Positions 51,993 through 61,547 of a DNA stretch of 64,000 bases are shown here, one piece after another. This stretch comes from Bog-756 sp035949055 (lineage in GTDB: Bacteria; Actinomycetota; Acidimicrobiia; Acidimicrobiales; RAAP-2): positions 37,716-101,715 of the forward strand of contig DASZIO010000021.1 in NCBI GenBank assembly GCA_035949055.1. The letters run 5' to 3'. A model generated the notes under the pieces. It searched no databases. It saw nothing but the letters and a program-made list of their open reading frames with translations, and had not been told where the DNA came from. The position numbers and the translations under genes are program-made. How positions within the stretch are numbered: position 1 is the stretch's first letter; each line of letters begins with the position of its first letter.

Positions 51993-53170
51993 TGCCCGAG
52001 ATCATGGGTGATCCCGGCCCGAGCGGCCGGTTCGGCCGGTTCGGCGGGCGGTTCGTCCCCGAGTCCCTGGTGCCGGCGTGCATGGAGCTCGAAGCGGCCT
52101 TCCGGTCGGCGTGGGCGGACGACGGGTTCCGGGCCGAGCTCGACGGCCTCCTTCGGGGCTATGGAGGGCGGCCCACGCCGGTCACCGAGTGCACCCGCCT
52201 GTCCGAGGAGCTCGGGGTGCGGGTGCTGCTCAAGCGCGAGGACCTGGCCCATACCGGCTCGCACAAGCTCAACAATGTGGTCGGCCAGGGCCTGCTGGCC
52301 CGCCGGATGGGCAAGCGGCGGGTGATCGCGGAGACCGGTGCGGGCCAGCACGGCGTCGCCACCGCTACCGCCGCCGCACTGTTCGGGATGGAGTGCACGG
52401 TGTACATGGGCGAGGTCGACACCCATCGCCAGGAGCTCAACGTGTTCCGCATGGAGCTGCTCGGCGCCGAGGTACGCCCGGTGCTCACCGGCAGCCGCAC
52501 CCTCAAGGACGCGGTCAACGAAGCGCTGCGGAACTGGGTGGCGACAGTGGACGACACCCACTACTGCATCGGGTCGGTGATGGGCCCTCACCCCTACCCG
52601 TGGATGGTCCGCGAGTTCCAGCGGGTCATCGGCGACGAGGCACGCGAGCAGTGCCGGGTTCTGCTCGAAGGCGGCGACCCCGACGTGGTGGTGGCCTGCG
52701 CGGGCGGCGGATCGAACGCAGCCGGGATCTTCGCCGGATTCGCCGACGCCACCTCCTCGGCCTTGGTGGCCGTCGAAGCTGCCGGGGGCGCGGCCTTGAC
52801 CATCGGCATCCCCGGCGTGCTGCACGGGATGAGGAGCGCGCTGATGCAGGACGAGGAGGGTCAGATCCTCGAGGCCGACTCCATATCGGCCGGGCTCGAC
52901 TACCCCGGCATCGGTCCCGAGCATGCCCATCTGGCTGAGATCGGCCGGGCCCGGTACGAGTGCGCTGACGACATGGAGGTCCTCGAGGCGTTCAAGACCA
53001 TGGCCCGGACCGAGGGGATCATCCCGGCCCTCGAATCTGCGCACGGCATCGCCTGGGTGGTGGCCCGGGCGGGGACCGACGACCTGCCGAAGGGGTCCAC
53101 CGTCCTCCTGAACCTCTCCGGGCGCGGGGACAAGGACGTCGCCCAGGTGCGCGATCTGTTGCGCTCGTGA
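51992..53170 (+). CDS. trpB: Tryptophan synthase beta subunit
   Basis: Condenses indole with serine. 392 aa. PLP Lys in HTGSHKLNN, AETGAGQHGVATATAAAL, the phosphate-binding ACAGGGSNAAGIF and GLDYPGIGPEHA. TrpB1-type by length and the AETGAGQHG motif. GTG overlaps the trpF stop, and its own stop overlaps trpA. Confidence 0.96.
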   Translation: MPEIMGDPGPSGRFGRFGGRFVPESLVPACMELEAAFRSAWADDGFRAELDGLLRGYGGRPTPVTECTRLSEELGVRVLLKREDLAHTGSHKLNNVVGQGLLARRMGKRRVIAETGAGQHGVATATAAALFGMECTVYMGEVDTHRQELNVFRMELLGAEVRPVLTGSRTLKDAVNEALRNWVATVDDTHYCIGSVMGPHPYPWMVREFQRVIGDEAREQCRVLLEGGDPDVVVACAGGGSNAAGIFAGFADATSSALVAVEAAGGAALTIGIPGVLHGMRSALMQDEEGQILEADSISAGLDYPGIGPEHAHLAEIGRARYECADDMEVLEAFKTMARTEGIIPALESAHGIAWVVARAGTDDLPKGSTVLLNLSGRGDKDVAQVRDLLRS

Positions 53171-53997
53171 CCGTGGACGACGGCGTCCCTCCGACGTACC
53201 CGTTGGCGACGGAGCTACCGGGGGGCCGTCTGGCCTCGGCCCTGTCTGCTGCGCGCGACGCAAGGCGCAAGCTGCTCGTTCCCTACGTGACGGGTGGCAT
53301 GAACGACAAGTGGCTGCTCACACTGGAGGCCCTGGCCGACGCCGGCGCCGATGCCATCGAGGTGGGAATCCCGTTCTCCGACCCGATGATCGACGGCGTG
53401 ACCATCCAGGAAGCCTCCCGGCGGGCGCTCGAGCGAGGCACGACCCCCCATGGCGTGCTGGCCGATCTCAGCCGGGTCGACGTCGGCGTACCCGTCGTGG
53501 TGATGACCTACTACAACATCATCTTTCGCGGCGGGCACGATCGCATGGCCGGACTGATGGCCGATTCGGGGGTGGCCGGTGCCATCATCCCCGATCTGGC
53601 TCTGGAAGAAATCGAACCGTGGGCCGATGCGGCCGACCGGGCGGGTGTGGCCACGGTCCTTCTGGTGGCCCCCTCGACCCCTGAAGAACGCATGGCCGCG
53701 CTGTGCCGGCGCTCCCGGGGATTCGTCTACGCCGTCGCCCGCATGGGGGTGACCGGCGAACAGTCGGAGCTGGCCGACACGGCCCGAGAGGTGGCCGAGC
53801 GGGCCCGGGCGGTCACCGATCTCCCGGTGTGCGTGGGCATCGGCGTGTCCACGCCGGAACAAGCCGCCCGGATCTGCGAAGTGGCCGACGGGGTGGTGGT
53901 TGGATCGGCGCTGGTGCGCCGGTTGCTGAACGGCGCTGGGCCGGAGGGAGCGGCCTCGTTCGTGTCCTCGCTGCGCCGGGCGTTGGACGCCGCTTGA
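53167..53997 (+). CDS. trpA: Tryptophan synthase alpha subunit
   Basis: Cleaves indole-3-glycerol phosphate to indole for TrpB. 276 aa. Catalytic Glu in DAIEVGIPFSDPMIDG, second Asp in AIIPDLALEE, TYYNIIFRGG and VCVGIGVSTPEQAARI. GTG overlaps the trpB stop (GTGA). Confidence 0.95.
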   Translation: MTVDDGVPPTYPLATELPGGRLASALSAARDARRKLLVPYVTGGMNDKWLLTLEALADAGADAIEVGIPFSDPMIDGVTIQEASRRALERGTTPHGVLADLSRVDVGVPVVVMTYYNIIFRGGHDRMAGLMADSGVAGAIIPDLALEEIEPWADAADRAGVATVLLVAPSTPEERMAALCRRSRGFVYAVARMGVTGEQSELADTAREVAERARAVTDLPVCVGIGVSTPEQAARICEVADGVVVGSALVRRLLNGAGPEGAASFVSSLRRALDAA

Positions 53998-54154
53998 GCG
54001 AGCCCTCACCGGGGGGAATGGCGCAGGAAGTGCTGACTCCTCCCCGGCCGGTGACCCGCCCGATCGCGGTCGGTGACCCTGCCGGTCGTGGGCCAACCAC
54101 CCGAACGGTGGCGGCCAACCACCCCGGCCGGCCAGGAGCCAGAGGGCACACCAG

Positions 54155-54172
54155 CCAGCCGCCCCCGGCTGG
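54155..54172. terminator. Bidirectional hairpin between trpA and aarF
   Basis: CCAGCCG and CGGCTGG form a perfect 7-bp stem with a CCCC loop. It ends one base before the aarF stop codon, in the 175-nt convergent gap after trpA. No U-tract. Confidence 0.5.
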
Positions 54173-55888
54173 TCAGGGGCGCTGACGGCGGAGCGTCCGG
54201 AACAGGGCGCGTCGCAGGGGCCGGCGCCGCCGGCTGGCGCTCCGCTGTTGCAGGCGTCGGCGGATGAGCTCGCGCCGCTCCTGGAGGTCCTGGAACGTGA
54301 TGGGTTCGCTCTCGTCCGGGAACCCCATGGCCGCTCGGTAGCCGTCGAGGTCGACCGGTGTCCGGGCCAGCTCGACGCCCACGTCGCGGGCGATCTGCTC
54401 GCCGTGGTGTTCGTTGAAGTAGGTGACCACGGCCAGGATCTCGCCGAGGATGTCCACGTCGGGCGCCATGGTGGCCATGGCTCCGTTGAGGAACAGGATG
54501 TCCTTGATGAAGAGCATGAGCTCTTTGGGCAGCCTGGCCCCGTATCCGAGCAGGGCCTTGGTGACCTCCCGCAACTCCTCGACCATCTCGTCGGCCGAGA
54601 GGGTGGTGGGGTCCACGGCCGGCCGATCCAGGCCGAGATCGTGGATCACCGCGTCTACGTCGGAGTCGGCCGGGAGCGCCCCGAGGTCGCGGAGCGCCTC
54701 GACCTGCACCGTGAGGTTGTTGGAGGTTGCGCCCATCTGGAGACGCAGGAACGCGAGTCGCTTGCGCTGGTCGAGCCGGCCGGTGATGCCGAAGTCGAGC
54801 AGTGCCACCGTGCCGTCGGGCTGGACCAGGAGGTTCCCCCCGTGGAGGTCACCGTGGAACACCCCGTACAGCAGGGCGCCCTCCAGGAAGGCGATGAGGC
54901 TCGAGCGCAACACCGCGGCGGTGTCGATACCGGCGGCCCGCATGCCGGCTGCGTTCCCCCACCTGAACCCGTGCAGGTGCTCCATGACGAGGACACGGCA
55001 GGTGACCAGCTCGGGGTGAGGGCGGGGCACCACGATGGTCCGCTGGTCGACGCCGGCGAACACCGCGGCGATGTCGAGCATGTTCTGCGCCTCCAGCCGG
55101 AAGTCGAGCTCCTCGACGATGGTCTCGGCGAACAGCTCGACCAAGGCGGGTGGGTTGGTCAGGGCGGCCACCGGGATCCGCCCGACGAGGATGGGTGCGA
55201 TGAAGGACATGGCGGCCAGGTCGAGTCGCACCGACGAGGCCACGTTGCGTCGCTGGACCTTGACCACGACCCGCTCCCCGCTCCTGAGCGTGGCCGCGTG
55301 TACCTGGGCGATGGAGGCCGAAGCGATCGGTCGGCGGTCGAACGAGACGAATACTTCGCTGATGGGGCGACCGAGATCCTCCTCGAGCGTGCGGCGCACC
55401 ACCCGGAACGGCTCGGGCGGGACCCGGTCGCGCAGCAGCCGGAACTCGTCGACCAGCTCCTCGGGGAAGATGCCCTCCCCGGCCGAGATGATCTGGCCGA
55501 GCTTGATGTAGGTGGGGCCGAGGCGTTCGAAGGCCGTCCGCAGGCGGCGGGAGAGCCCCGACCGCGAGGTGGCCGTGCCGCGCTCGCGTAGCCCCCAGGC
55601 CAGCAACGCGAATCCGAGCCGCCAGCTGACCGAGACCACCCGGGCACCGGGGGGGAGGCGGCGCGGGCGGACGAGTTGGCGGGCCAGACCGGCCGCGTCA
55701 CGCCGCAGGCCGTCGATATCGCCGGCGAACTCCCGGGAGAAACGCCAGCTCATCCGGTCCGGCTCCACCGTCCAGGGTCCGTGAGGGGTGAAGGCCCCGA
55801 TGGCCAGATCGGGGCGATCAGTGCCGTTGGAGGAATCTCGGTCGCCGCCGGCCGCCACGCTCCTGGATCGGTCGAGTTGGTCAACCAT
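54173..55888 (-). CDS. ABC1/AarF/UbiB-family atypical kinase
   Basis: 571 aa. Family motifs: KxGQ in TYIKLGQIISAGEG, VVVKVQRRN (Lys for ATP), the catalytic loop VFHGDLHGGNLLV and metal-binding LLDFGITGR. In proteobacteria UbiB supports ubiquinone synthesis; actinobacteria use menaquinone, so a lipid or quinone-related ATPase role is only inferred. The frame opens at 55987, but ATG 55888 follows a TACCGT box by 9 nt. The tail is very Arg-rich. Confidence 0.88.
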   Translation of the reverse strand: MVDQLDRSRSVAAGGDRDSSNGTDRPDLAIGAFTPHGPWTVEPDRMSWRFSREFAGDIDGLRRDAAGLARQLVRPRRLPPGARVVSVSWRLGFALLAWGLRERGTATSRSGLSRRLRTAFERLGPTYIKLGQIISAGEGIFPEELVDEFRLLRDRVPPEPFRVVRRTLEEDLGRPISEVFVSFDRRPIASASIAQVHAATLRSGERVVVKVQRRNVASSVRLDLAAMSFIAPILVGRIPVAALTNPPALVELFAETIVEELDFRLEAQNMLDIAAVFAGVDQRTIVVPRPHPELVTCRVLVMEHLHGFRWGNAAGMRAAGIDTAAVLRSSLIAFLEGALLYGVFHGDLHGGNLLVQPDGTVALLDFGITGRLDQRKRLAFLRLQMGATSNNLTVQVEALRDLGALPADSDVDAVIHDLGLDRPAVDPTTLSADEMVEELREVTKALLGYGARLPKELMLFIKDILFLNGAMATMAPDVDILGEILAVVTYFNEHHGEQIARDVGVELARTPVDLDGYRAAMGFPDESEPITFQDLQERRELIRRRLQQRSASRRRRPLRRALFRTLRRQRP

Positions 55889-55897
55889 GGGACCCCA

Positions 55898-55903
55898 ACG
55901 GTA
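55898..55903 (-). promoter_or_regulatory. -10 box of the aarF-like gene
   Basis: Minus strand TACCGT, 9 nt, ATG 55888; about a 3-nt leader. Confidence 0.5.
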
Positions 55904-56014
55904 GGGGGTGTAGGGCTGGTGCCGCGCGCCGGGCTCCCGACACCGATGCAAGCACGTGACGCGACCGAGCCGACGTACACCGCTCACCGGGCTTACCCGG
56001 GCGGGAACCGGCGG

Positions 56015-57211
56015 CTAGGCGGGGGTTATGACCAGGCAGCCGTTGTGGCCGCCGAAGCCGAAGGAGTTGGACAGGACCGGCGCCGGCTCCCAGGGGCGGC
56101 CAGGGGCAGCCACCACGTCGAGGTGGATGTCGGGGTCCGGCTGCTCATAGCCGGCGGTCGGGGGGATCAGGGCGTGCTGGATACTGAGCAGCGCCGCCAC
56201 CGCCTCGATGGCGCCACACGCTCCGAGCCCGTGGCCAGTGATTCCCTTGGTGGATGTCACCGGAGGGGGTGAGGAACCGAACACCTTGGTGATGGCATCC
56301 GATTCGGCGATGTCATTGAGCGGAGTGGAGGTGCCGTGGGCGTTGATGTGCCCTACCTGCTCGGGTTGGACACCGGCGTCCTCCATCGCGAGGGTCATGC
56401 AGGCGGCCGCTCCGGATCCTCCCGGGATCGGGGCGGTGATGTGGTGGGCGTCCGCCGTGCTTGCCGCGCCGGCGAGCTCACCGTAGATGTGTGCACCCCG
56501 GGCGACGGCGTGCTCCCACGCCTCGAGCACCAGGGCACCGGCCCCCTCGGTCATCACGAACCCGTCGCGCCGGAGGTCGAAAGGTCGTGACCACCCCGAT
56601 GTCGACAGGGCTGTCATGTTGCCGAAGGCGGCCATGGCGACCGGTGTCATCCCGGCCTCGGCCGCCCCACCGATAGCAACGTCACACCGTCCCGACGCCA
56701 CCAGGTGGGCGGCATACCCGATGCTGTGAGCTCCGGCCGCGCAGGCGGTGGTCACGGTTTCGGATGGACCGTGCCAGCCCATCCGGATGGAAACCGCGGC
56801 GGCTCCGGCGTTCGACATCATCATGGGTACGAGTCGCGGCGATACCCGCCGCGGCCCTTTCTCCTCGAAGACCTTGATCTGCTGCTCGAGGGTCTCGAGG
56901 CCGCCTACCCCGGTCCCGATGACCACGCCCGAGCGCCCCGGGTCGGCGTTCACCTCGCCGGCATCCTCGAGTGCCATGGCCGCCACGGCCACGCTGAACT
57001 GGGCGAAGCGATCGACTTGGCGAGCCTCCTTGGCCGTGAACCAACGCTCCGGATCGAAGTCCGGCACCCGGCGCTCGCCAACCGGTGGGTCACCGAACAG
57101 GCCTGACCAAAATGACTCGCACCCGACGCCACAGCAGGAGACCACACCCATGCCCGTGACCGCCACACGACGGCCGGCGATGGGACCCTCTGGGCCGGTG
57201 CCGAGCAGCAT
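56015..57211 (-). CDS. fabF: Beta-ketoacyl-ACP synthase II
   Basis: Elongates acyl-ACP with malonyl-ACP. 398 aa. Cys-His-His triad: Cys in TVTTACAAGAHSIGYA, His in INAHGTSTPLND and His in GITGHGLGACG; start region VAVTGMGVVSCCG. ATG overlaps the acpP stop (ATGA). No fabH is present in the cluster. Confidence 0.94.
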   Translation of the reverse strand: MLLGTGPEGPIAGRRVAVTGMGVVSCCGVGCESFWSGLFGDPPVGERRVPDFDPERWFTAKEARQVDRFAQFSVAVAAMALEDAGEVNADPGRSGVVIGTGVGGLETLEQQIKVFEEKGPRRVSPRLVPMMMSNAGAAAVSIRMGWHGPSETVTTACAAGAHSIGYAAHLVASGRCDVAIGGAAEAGMTPVAMAAFGNMTALSTSGWSRPFDLRRDGFVMTEGAGALVLEAWEHAVARGAHIYGELAGAASTADAHHITAPIPGGSGAAACMTLAMEDAGVQPEQVGHINAHGTSTPLNDIAESDAITKVFGSSPPPVTSTKGITGHGLGACGAIEAVAALLSIQHALIPPTAGYEQPDPDIHLDVVAAPGRPWEPAPVLSNSFGFGGHNGCLVITPA

Positions 57212-57450
57212 CAGAGCTTGGCGGTGATCAGATCGAAGGCCTGCCCAATGGTTTCGATCCCTTCGAGTTCGGTCTCCTCCACCGAGACGTCGAACGTCTC
57301 CTCGAGGGCCATGACCAGCTCGACCAGGTCGAGACTGTCGGCTTCGAGATCCTCGGTGAAGCGCGCATCCTTGGTCACCTTGTCCTCAGGCACCTGGAGC
57401 ACCTCAACCGCGCACTCCTTGAACTTCGCGAACGCCTCGTCGTTGTCCAC
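57211..57450 (-). CDS. acpP: Acyl carrier protein
   Basis: 79 aa, acidic four-helix protein. The phosphopantetheine Ser is in LEADSLDLVELVMAL. GTG 57450 is chosen because AGGAG lies 5 nt upstream; the frame opens at 57513. A 107-nt gap separates it from fabG, and TAGCGT-like sequence there could give it a separate promoter, useful for a highly expressed protein. Confidence 0.95.
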   Translation of the reverse strand: MDNDEAFAKFKECAVEVLQVPEDKVTKDARFTEDLEADSLDLVELVMALEETFDVSVEETELEGIETIGQAFDLITAKL

Positions 57451-57557
57451 ACTTGCTCCTTTGTCGGGATGGGTCAGTCGGTGATGGTCGTCCGCCCCGA
57501 CTGCAATTGGCAAATTCCAGTGCCTACCAGCCCTTCGTTGAAACGCTACCTCTCGCT

Positions 57558-58337
57558 CTACAACCCCATGGCCAGGCCACCGTCCACCGGCAGCACGGTG
57601 CCAGTGATGTAAGCGGCCCCGGCCGAGGCCAGGAACCCCACCGCCTCGGCCACCTCATCCGGCCTGGCCACCCTCCCGAGGGGTACCTGGGCGGAGAACT
57701 CGGACCTCCGTTCCTCTCCGAGAGCTGCGAGCATATTCGTTTCGACCAAGCCGGGGGCTACCACGTTCACGGTGATCGACCGGCTGGCGACCTCCCGGGC
57801 CATCGACCGGGCCATGCCGACCAGCCCGGCCTTGGAGGCCGCATAGTTGGCCTGGCCGGGCGACCCGATGAACGCACCGACCGAGGAGATGAACAGGATC
57901 CGCCCCCGGCGGAGGCGGATCATCTTGCCCATCGCCCGCTTAGCCACCCGGAACGCGCCCGAGAGATTGGTGTCGAGGACCTCGGACCACGCCTCGTCGT
58001 CCATCCGGAGGACCAGAGTGTCGCGGGTGATACCGGCGTTGGCCACCAGGACCTCGACCGGGCCCCAGGTCTGTTCGACGGCGGCGAACGCCGCCTCCAC
58101 CTGGGAGGTGTCTTTTACGTCGCAGGCCAGAGCCAGCAACCGCCCCGTGTGGCCGCCGTCGCGGAGCCCGGCCGCGAGTTCGCCGGACCGCGAAGTCACC
58201 GCCACCCGGTCTCCCCGGGCCAGGAACCACTCGGCACAGGCCTGTCCGATTCCCCGCGATCCGCCGGTCACGAGGACCACCCGTCCCGGCTGCTGATCCG
58301 GCTCCGGGTTTCCTTCTGCACCCCCGTCTGTGGTCAA
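57558..58337 (-). CDS. fabG: 3-oxoacyl-ACP reductase
   Basis: NADPH-dependent reduction of 3-ketoacyl-ACP. 259 aa SDR: LVTGGSRGIGQACA, NAGITRDTLVLRM (typical of FabG), Ser in FISSVGAFIG, catalytic YAASKAGL and PVDGGLAMGL at the end. The likely start is TTG 58337, overlapping the fabD stop as TTGA; the first ~18 residues are unconserved. Confidence 0.93.
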   Translation of the reverse strand: MTTDGGAEGNPEPDQQPGRVVLVTGGSRGIGQACAEWFLARGDRVAVTSRSGELAAGLRDGGHTGRLLALACDVKDTSQVEAAFAAVEQTWGPVEVLVANAGITRDTLVLRMDDEAWSEVLDTNLSGAFRVAKRAMGKMIRLRRGRILFISSVGAFIGSPGQANYAASKAGLVGMARSMAREVASRSITVNVVAPGLVETNMLAALGEERRSEFSAQVPLGRVARPDEVAEAVGFLASAGAAYITGTVLPVDGGLAMGL

Positions 58338-59590
58338 GAGACGCTTCCCGGGGTTCGGATCCAGGCCACTGGCTGGCCCTCCGCCACCCGCTCGCCCCGC
58401 ACGGCCAGCCAGCGGATCAGGATGCCCTCGAACGGGGTTCGCACGTCAGTCGGCCCGACGTTCCCCACCCGGTCGCCCACGTCCAGCCGTGATCCGGGCT
58501 CGGCCCCGTTGCCACTGCCCGGTGCCGCGGTGGCCTCGGCCAGGGCCGTGCTCTCCAACGCGGCAAGATCGACGTTGGGCTCGAACACTCCGGGAGCCGG
58601 GCTCACGATGACCCGCTCGGACGTGTAGAGGTGCTCGCCCTGGTGGGCCGGGGCAGATGCAGTGAACTCGTCAGTGCCGGCCACCGTATCCATCAGCTTG
58701 TCGAGGTCGTCGGGAACCGCAAGGCTCACCCCCCGGACATCGGGGACTGTCCGCCGGACCATGCCGGTGAGCACCCCCCCGGGTCCGAGCTCGGCGACGA
58801 CGGTCACCCCGCGGCCGCCGAGCGTCTCGAGGGATTGCCGCCATCGCACCGGGCTGCACAGCTGGGCCGAGAGGAGGCCGGGCCACTCACCGGGGTCGGT
58901 GTGGACCCTGGCGTCGACATTGGCCACCACCGGCACCTCCGGGGAGTGGAACTCGACGTCATCGAGCGTGGCCCGGAGCCGGGCCCGCGCCGGCAGCATC
59001 AGCTGGGTGTGAAAGGCCCCCGACACCGGGATGGGGAGCACCTTGCGGGCGCCGAGCTCACGGGCGCGTTCGGTGGCCGATGCGACCCCGGTCTCGGTTC
59101 CGGCGATGACCACCTGTCCCGGAGCGTTGTAATTCGCCACCCAGACCTCGTCCTCGGCCAGCTGGCATGCCGCGTCGGCGTCGTCGTCGGCGATGCCGAT
59201 GAGGGCCGCCATCGTTCCCGGGCGTTCCTCGGCCGCGGCCTGCATGGCGCTGCCCCGCTCCATCACCAGGCGGGTCCCGTCGGAGAGCGAGAGCGAGCCA
59301 GATGCGACGAGCGCCGTGTATTCGCCCAGGCTGTGGCCGGCGCACGCGGCGGGGAAGAGACCGAGACGTTCGACGGCGTCGAGCACCACCAGGCTCATCA
59401 CGAAGGTGGCCAGTTGGGCGTGGTCCGTCCGGGTGAGCTCGTCCATCGGTGCGTCGAGCAGGAGCGAGGTGAGGTCTTGTCCGGCGATCTCCGATGCCTC
59501 GGCGGCCACTTCCCACGATGGATGTTCGACCCAGGCACGACCCATCCCCGATCGCTGTGATCCCTGCCCCGGGAAGGTGAAGGACAGCAC
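58334..59590 (-). CDS. fabD: Malonyl-CoA:ACP transacylase with extra C-terminal hammerhead-like domain
   Basis: Loads malonyl groups onto ACP. FTFPGQGSQRSGMG, nucleophile Ser in CAGHSLGEYTALVASG, and catalytic His in GAFHTQLM. GTG 59590 is chosen by its GAGAGGAG site 7 nt upstream. At 418 aa it is about 100 residues longer than usual FabD. Residues ~325-418 contain VIVSPAPGVF and VRTPFEGILIRWLAVRGE followed by VAEGQPVAWI, a biotinyl/lipoyl-like pattern without the modifiable Lys. First gene of fabD-fabG-acpP-fabF. Confidence 0.93.
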   Translation of the reverse strand: MLSFTFPGQGSQRSGMGRAWVEHPSWEVAAEASEIAGQDLTSLLLDAPMDELTRTDHAQLATFVMSLVVLDAVERLGLFPAACAGHSLGEYTALVASGSLSLSDGTRLVMERGSAMQAAAEERPGTMAALIGIADDDADAACQLAEDEVWVANYNAPGQVVIAGTETGVASATERARELGARKVLPIPVSGAFHTQLMLPARARLRATLDDVEFHSPEVPVVANVDARVHTDPGEWPGLLSAQLCSPVRWRQSLETLGGRGVTVVAELGPGGVLTGMVRRTVPDVRGVSLAVPDDLDKLMDTVAGTDEFTASAPAHQGEHLYTSERVIVSPAPGVFEPNVDLAALESTALAEATAAPGSGNGAEPGSRLDVGDRVGNVGPTDVRTPFEGILIRWLAVRGERVAEGQPVAWIRTPGSVS

Positions 59591-59804
59591 CAACCGACTC
59601 CTCTCGACTGCTCTGCGTTGCTCTGCGTTACGCCGGCTTGTTCGTCCGGCTTGGCTGAGCTGCCCGAAGGGAGGCTCTGCTCGCAACGACCGCTGTTGGC
59701 CGACAAGTGTGACACGGCACCGATGGCGGGAGTGATTACCCTCGGGTCAGCGCCGGCGCTGCGTCAGGCGCCTCCCCACCGGCCGGGGGCGCTCAAGACT
59801 CTGA

Positions 59805-60266
59805 CTATCCGGCTCGACGGCCGGCCGCGATCATGACCGTATCGGCCATCGCCAGGACGGTTCCATAGGCGATTTCCTTTGGCATTCCATCCGTCGATTC
59901 GTTCTGCAACCGGGAGTGGAGGCGGATGACCGCGGGGGGAAACGGATTGACTCCGAAGAAGAACTTGCCGGGTTTGTCGAGATCGAGAACGACGGCGCCG
60001 ACAATGGCGGCGGTGGTGGACCATCGATCCCGCCGGTCAACGGAGGCGAGCGCAGCGGCGATGGTCGCCAGCCCGAGCAGGCCGTCCCGCTTGGCAAGTC
60101 TCAGGAATTGCTCGTCGGCGACGCTATCGCCCTTTTCGCAACCCCAATGAGGGAAAGAGTCGAGTACCAGATGGGACCCGACGCCGGCGATGAAAGCTGT
60201 CGTCGGCCTGCCCCGGGCCGCTCGACCGATGAGCACCCCGGAAAGGACATGGCTCGTGACGAACAC
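59805..60266 (-). CDS. Small predicted membrane protein, YdjM/DUF457-like
   Basis: 153 aa from GTG 60266. A SHVLSGVLIG start, a GVGSHLVLDSFPHWG motif and later DLDKPGKFFFG and HSRLQNES resemble the membrane-bound metal-dependent hydrolase family (YdjM/DUF457), with conserved His and Asp that could bind metal. There are about three weak membrane segments. Third-position GC is lower than in neighbouring genes. AAGAGT, 6 nt, GTG fits a poor -10 box. Function unknown. Confidence 0.6.
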   Translation of the reverse strand: MFVTSHVLSGVLIGRAARGRPTTAFIAGVGSHLVLDSFPHWGCEKGDSVADEQFLRLAKRDGLLGLATIAAALASVDRRDRWSTTAAIVGAVVLDLDKPGKFFFGVNPFPPAVIRLHSRLQNESTDGMPKEIAYGTVLAMADTVMIAAGRRAG

Positions 60267-60394
60267 CGATCCACTCTTGCAGACCGGCTTGACGGCAGAT
60301 GGTCGCGGAAACGACCGCCCCGCCGATCGCTGCTCGAGGTCGGTCCGTTCTTCCCGTCTCATGTCGTGTCGCACCCTCCTGTGATGATTCATCC

Positions 60395-61446
60395 ATGACA
60401 CGGACGAGGACGAAGGGCTCCCGCTCGGCGGGCACCGGGTCGGCGGGGCTGCTGGCCCGGCTGGACCCGGCCGCCCCGGTGCTGGCCGGCAAGGCCCTCC
60501 TGCTGGCCGCGGTGGAGGGGGTCTCACCCGGCCAGGCGAGGGCCACCCTGGCCGTCGGCCAGCGCCTCGGGGAGCTGCCCGGCACCGAGGCGGCGGTGCG
60601 CCGGGGGGAGCTCTCGGGCCCGAAGGTCGGGGCCCTGACTGGGGCGGCCATCGCCGACTCCACCCTGGAGGGCGACCTCCTCGCCGGGGCGGCCACCGAG
60701 CCCCTGGCCCGGGTGCGGGACCGCGGCGTGAAGGCCCGGGCCGACGCAGCCGGAGCCGACCCGGCCGCCACCATCCGGGGGGCGAGGCTGCTCGGCCACC
60801 TCGGCCCGATGGCCACCGGCCTGCGCCGGGCCCGGCGCCAGGCCGGGGCGGCGACAGAGCCCGAGGCCGCCCTGCGGGCCGATGCCCTCGTGGCCCTGGT
60901 GACCGGCCGGACCGGGGGCGAGGACCCCGTCTCCGACCCCGACCCCGACAAGCCGGGGGGCGACCGCCCCGACGCCCGTTCCCTCGACCGGCCCCCGCCG
61001 TGCTCGGTGGTGGTCCGGGTGGACCTCGAGGTCCTCTTCGGGGGCGAGGACCCCCGCGGGGGGACTGCGAGGTCGACGGCATCGGCCCGGTGCCGGCCGT
61101 CATGGCCCGGGACCTCATGACCATCACGGCCGCCCTCCGCACCGCCCTCGTCGACCGGGACCGCCGCTGTGTGGTCCCGGGCTGCCTGGTGGCGACCGGC
61201 CTCGAGATCGACCATGTCCTCCCCATCACCGAGGGCGGCCCGACCGAGCTCGACAACCTGGCCCGGCTGTGCCATCACCACCACCACCTGAAGACCTACG
61301 GGGGCTGGCGCCTCACCCGCACCGGCACGAAGCCCGACGGCATCCCGGCGTGGGCCTTCGCCCCCGAGGCCCCCTTCGGCCAGGAGCCCGGCCTCGGCAT
61401 CGACACCCCCGAAGGCCAGCGGGACTGGCACCGGCGGCCGGAGTGA
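60395..61446 (+). pseudogene. DUF222/HNH endonuclease (13E12-type), frameshifted
   Basis: The first frame (60395 to about 61063) encodes a DUF222-type domain (LLAAVEGVSPGQARATLAVG). A -1 shift at a run of six G (61058-61063) leads to the second frame (to 61446) with CEVDGIGPVPAV and an HNH domain: RCVVPGCLVATGLEIDH, GGPTELDNLARLC, HHHHHLKT. Compared with family members, a stretch of roughly 25-30 residues also seems missing after GPVPAVMARDL. Such genes are abundant and repetitive in actinobacteria. Either a decayed gene, a sequencing error, or a frameshifting site. Confidence 0.8.
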
Positions 61447-61547
61447 GGAACCGAGTCACGCCGCGAAGGATGCCTGCCCTCGGACAACTGAGGCACTAGT
61501 CCGCAACGACCTCGACCCAGCGTCGAACAGAATATGAGTGAGAGCCG

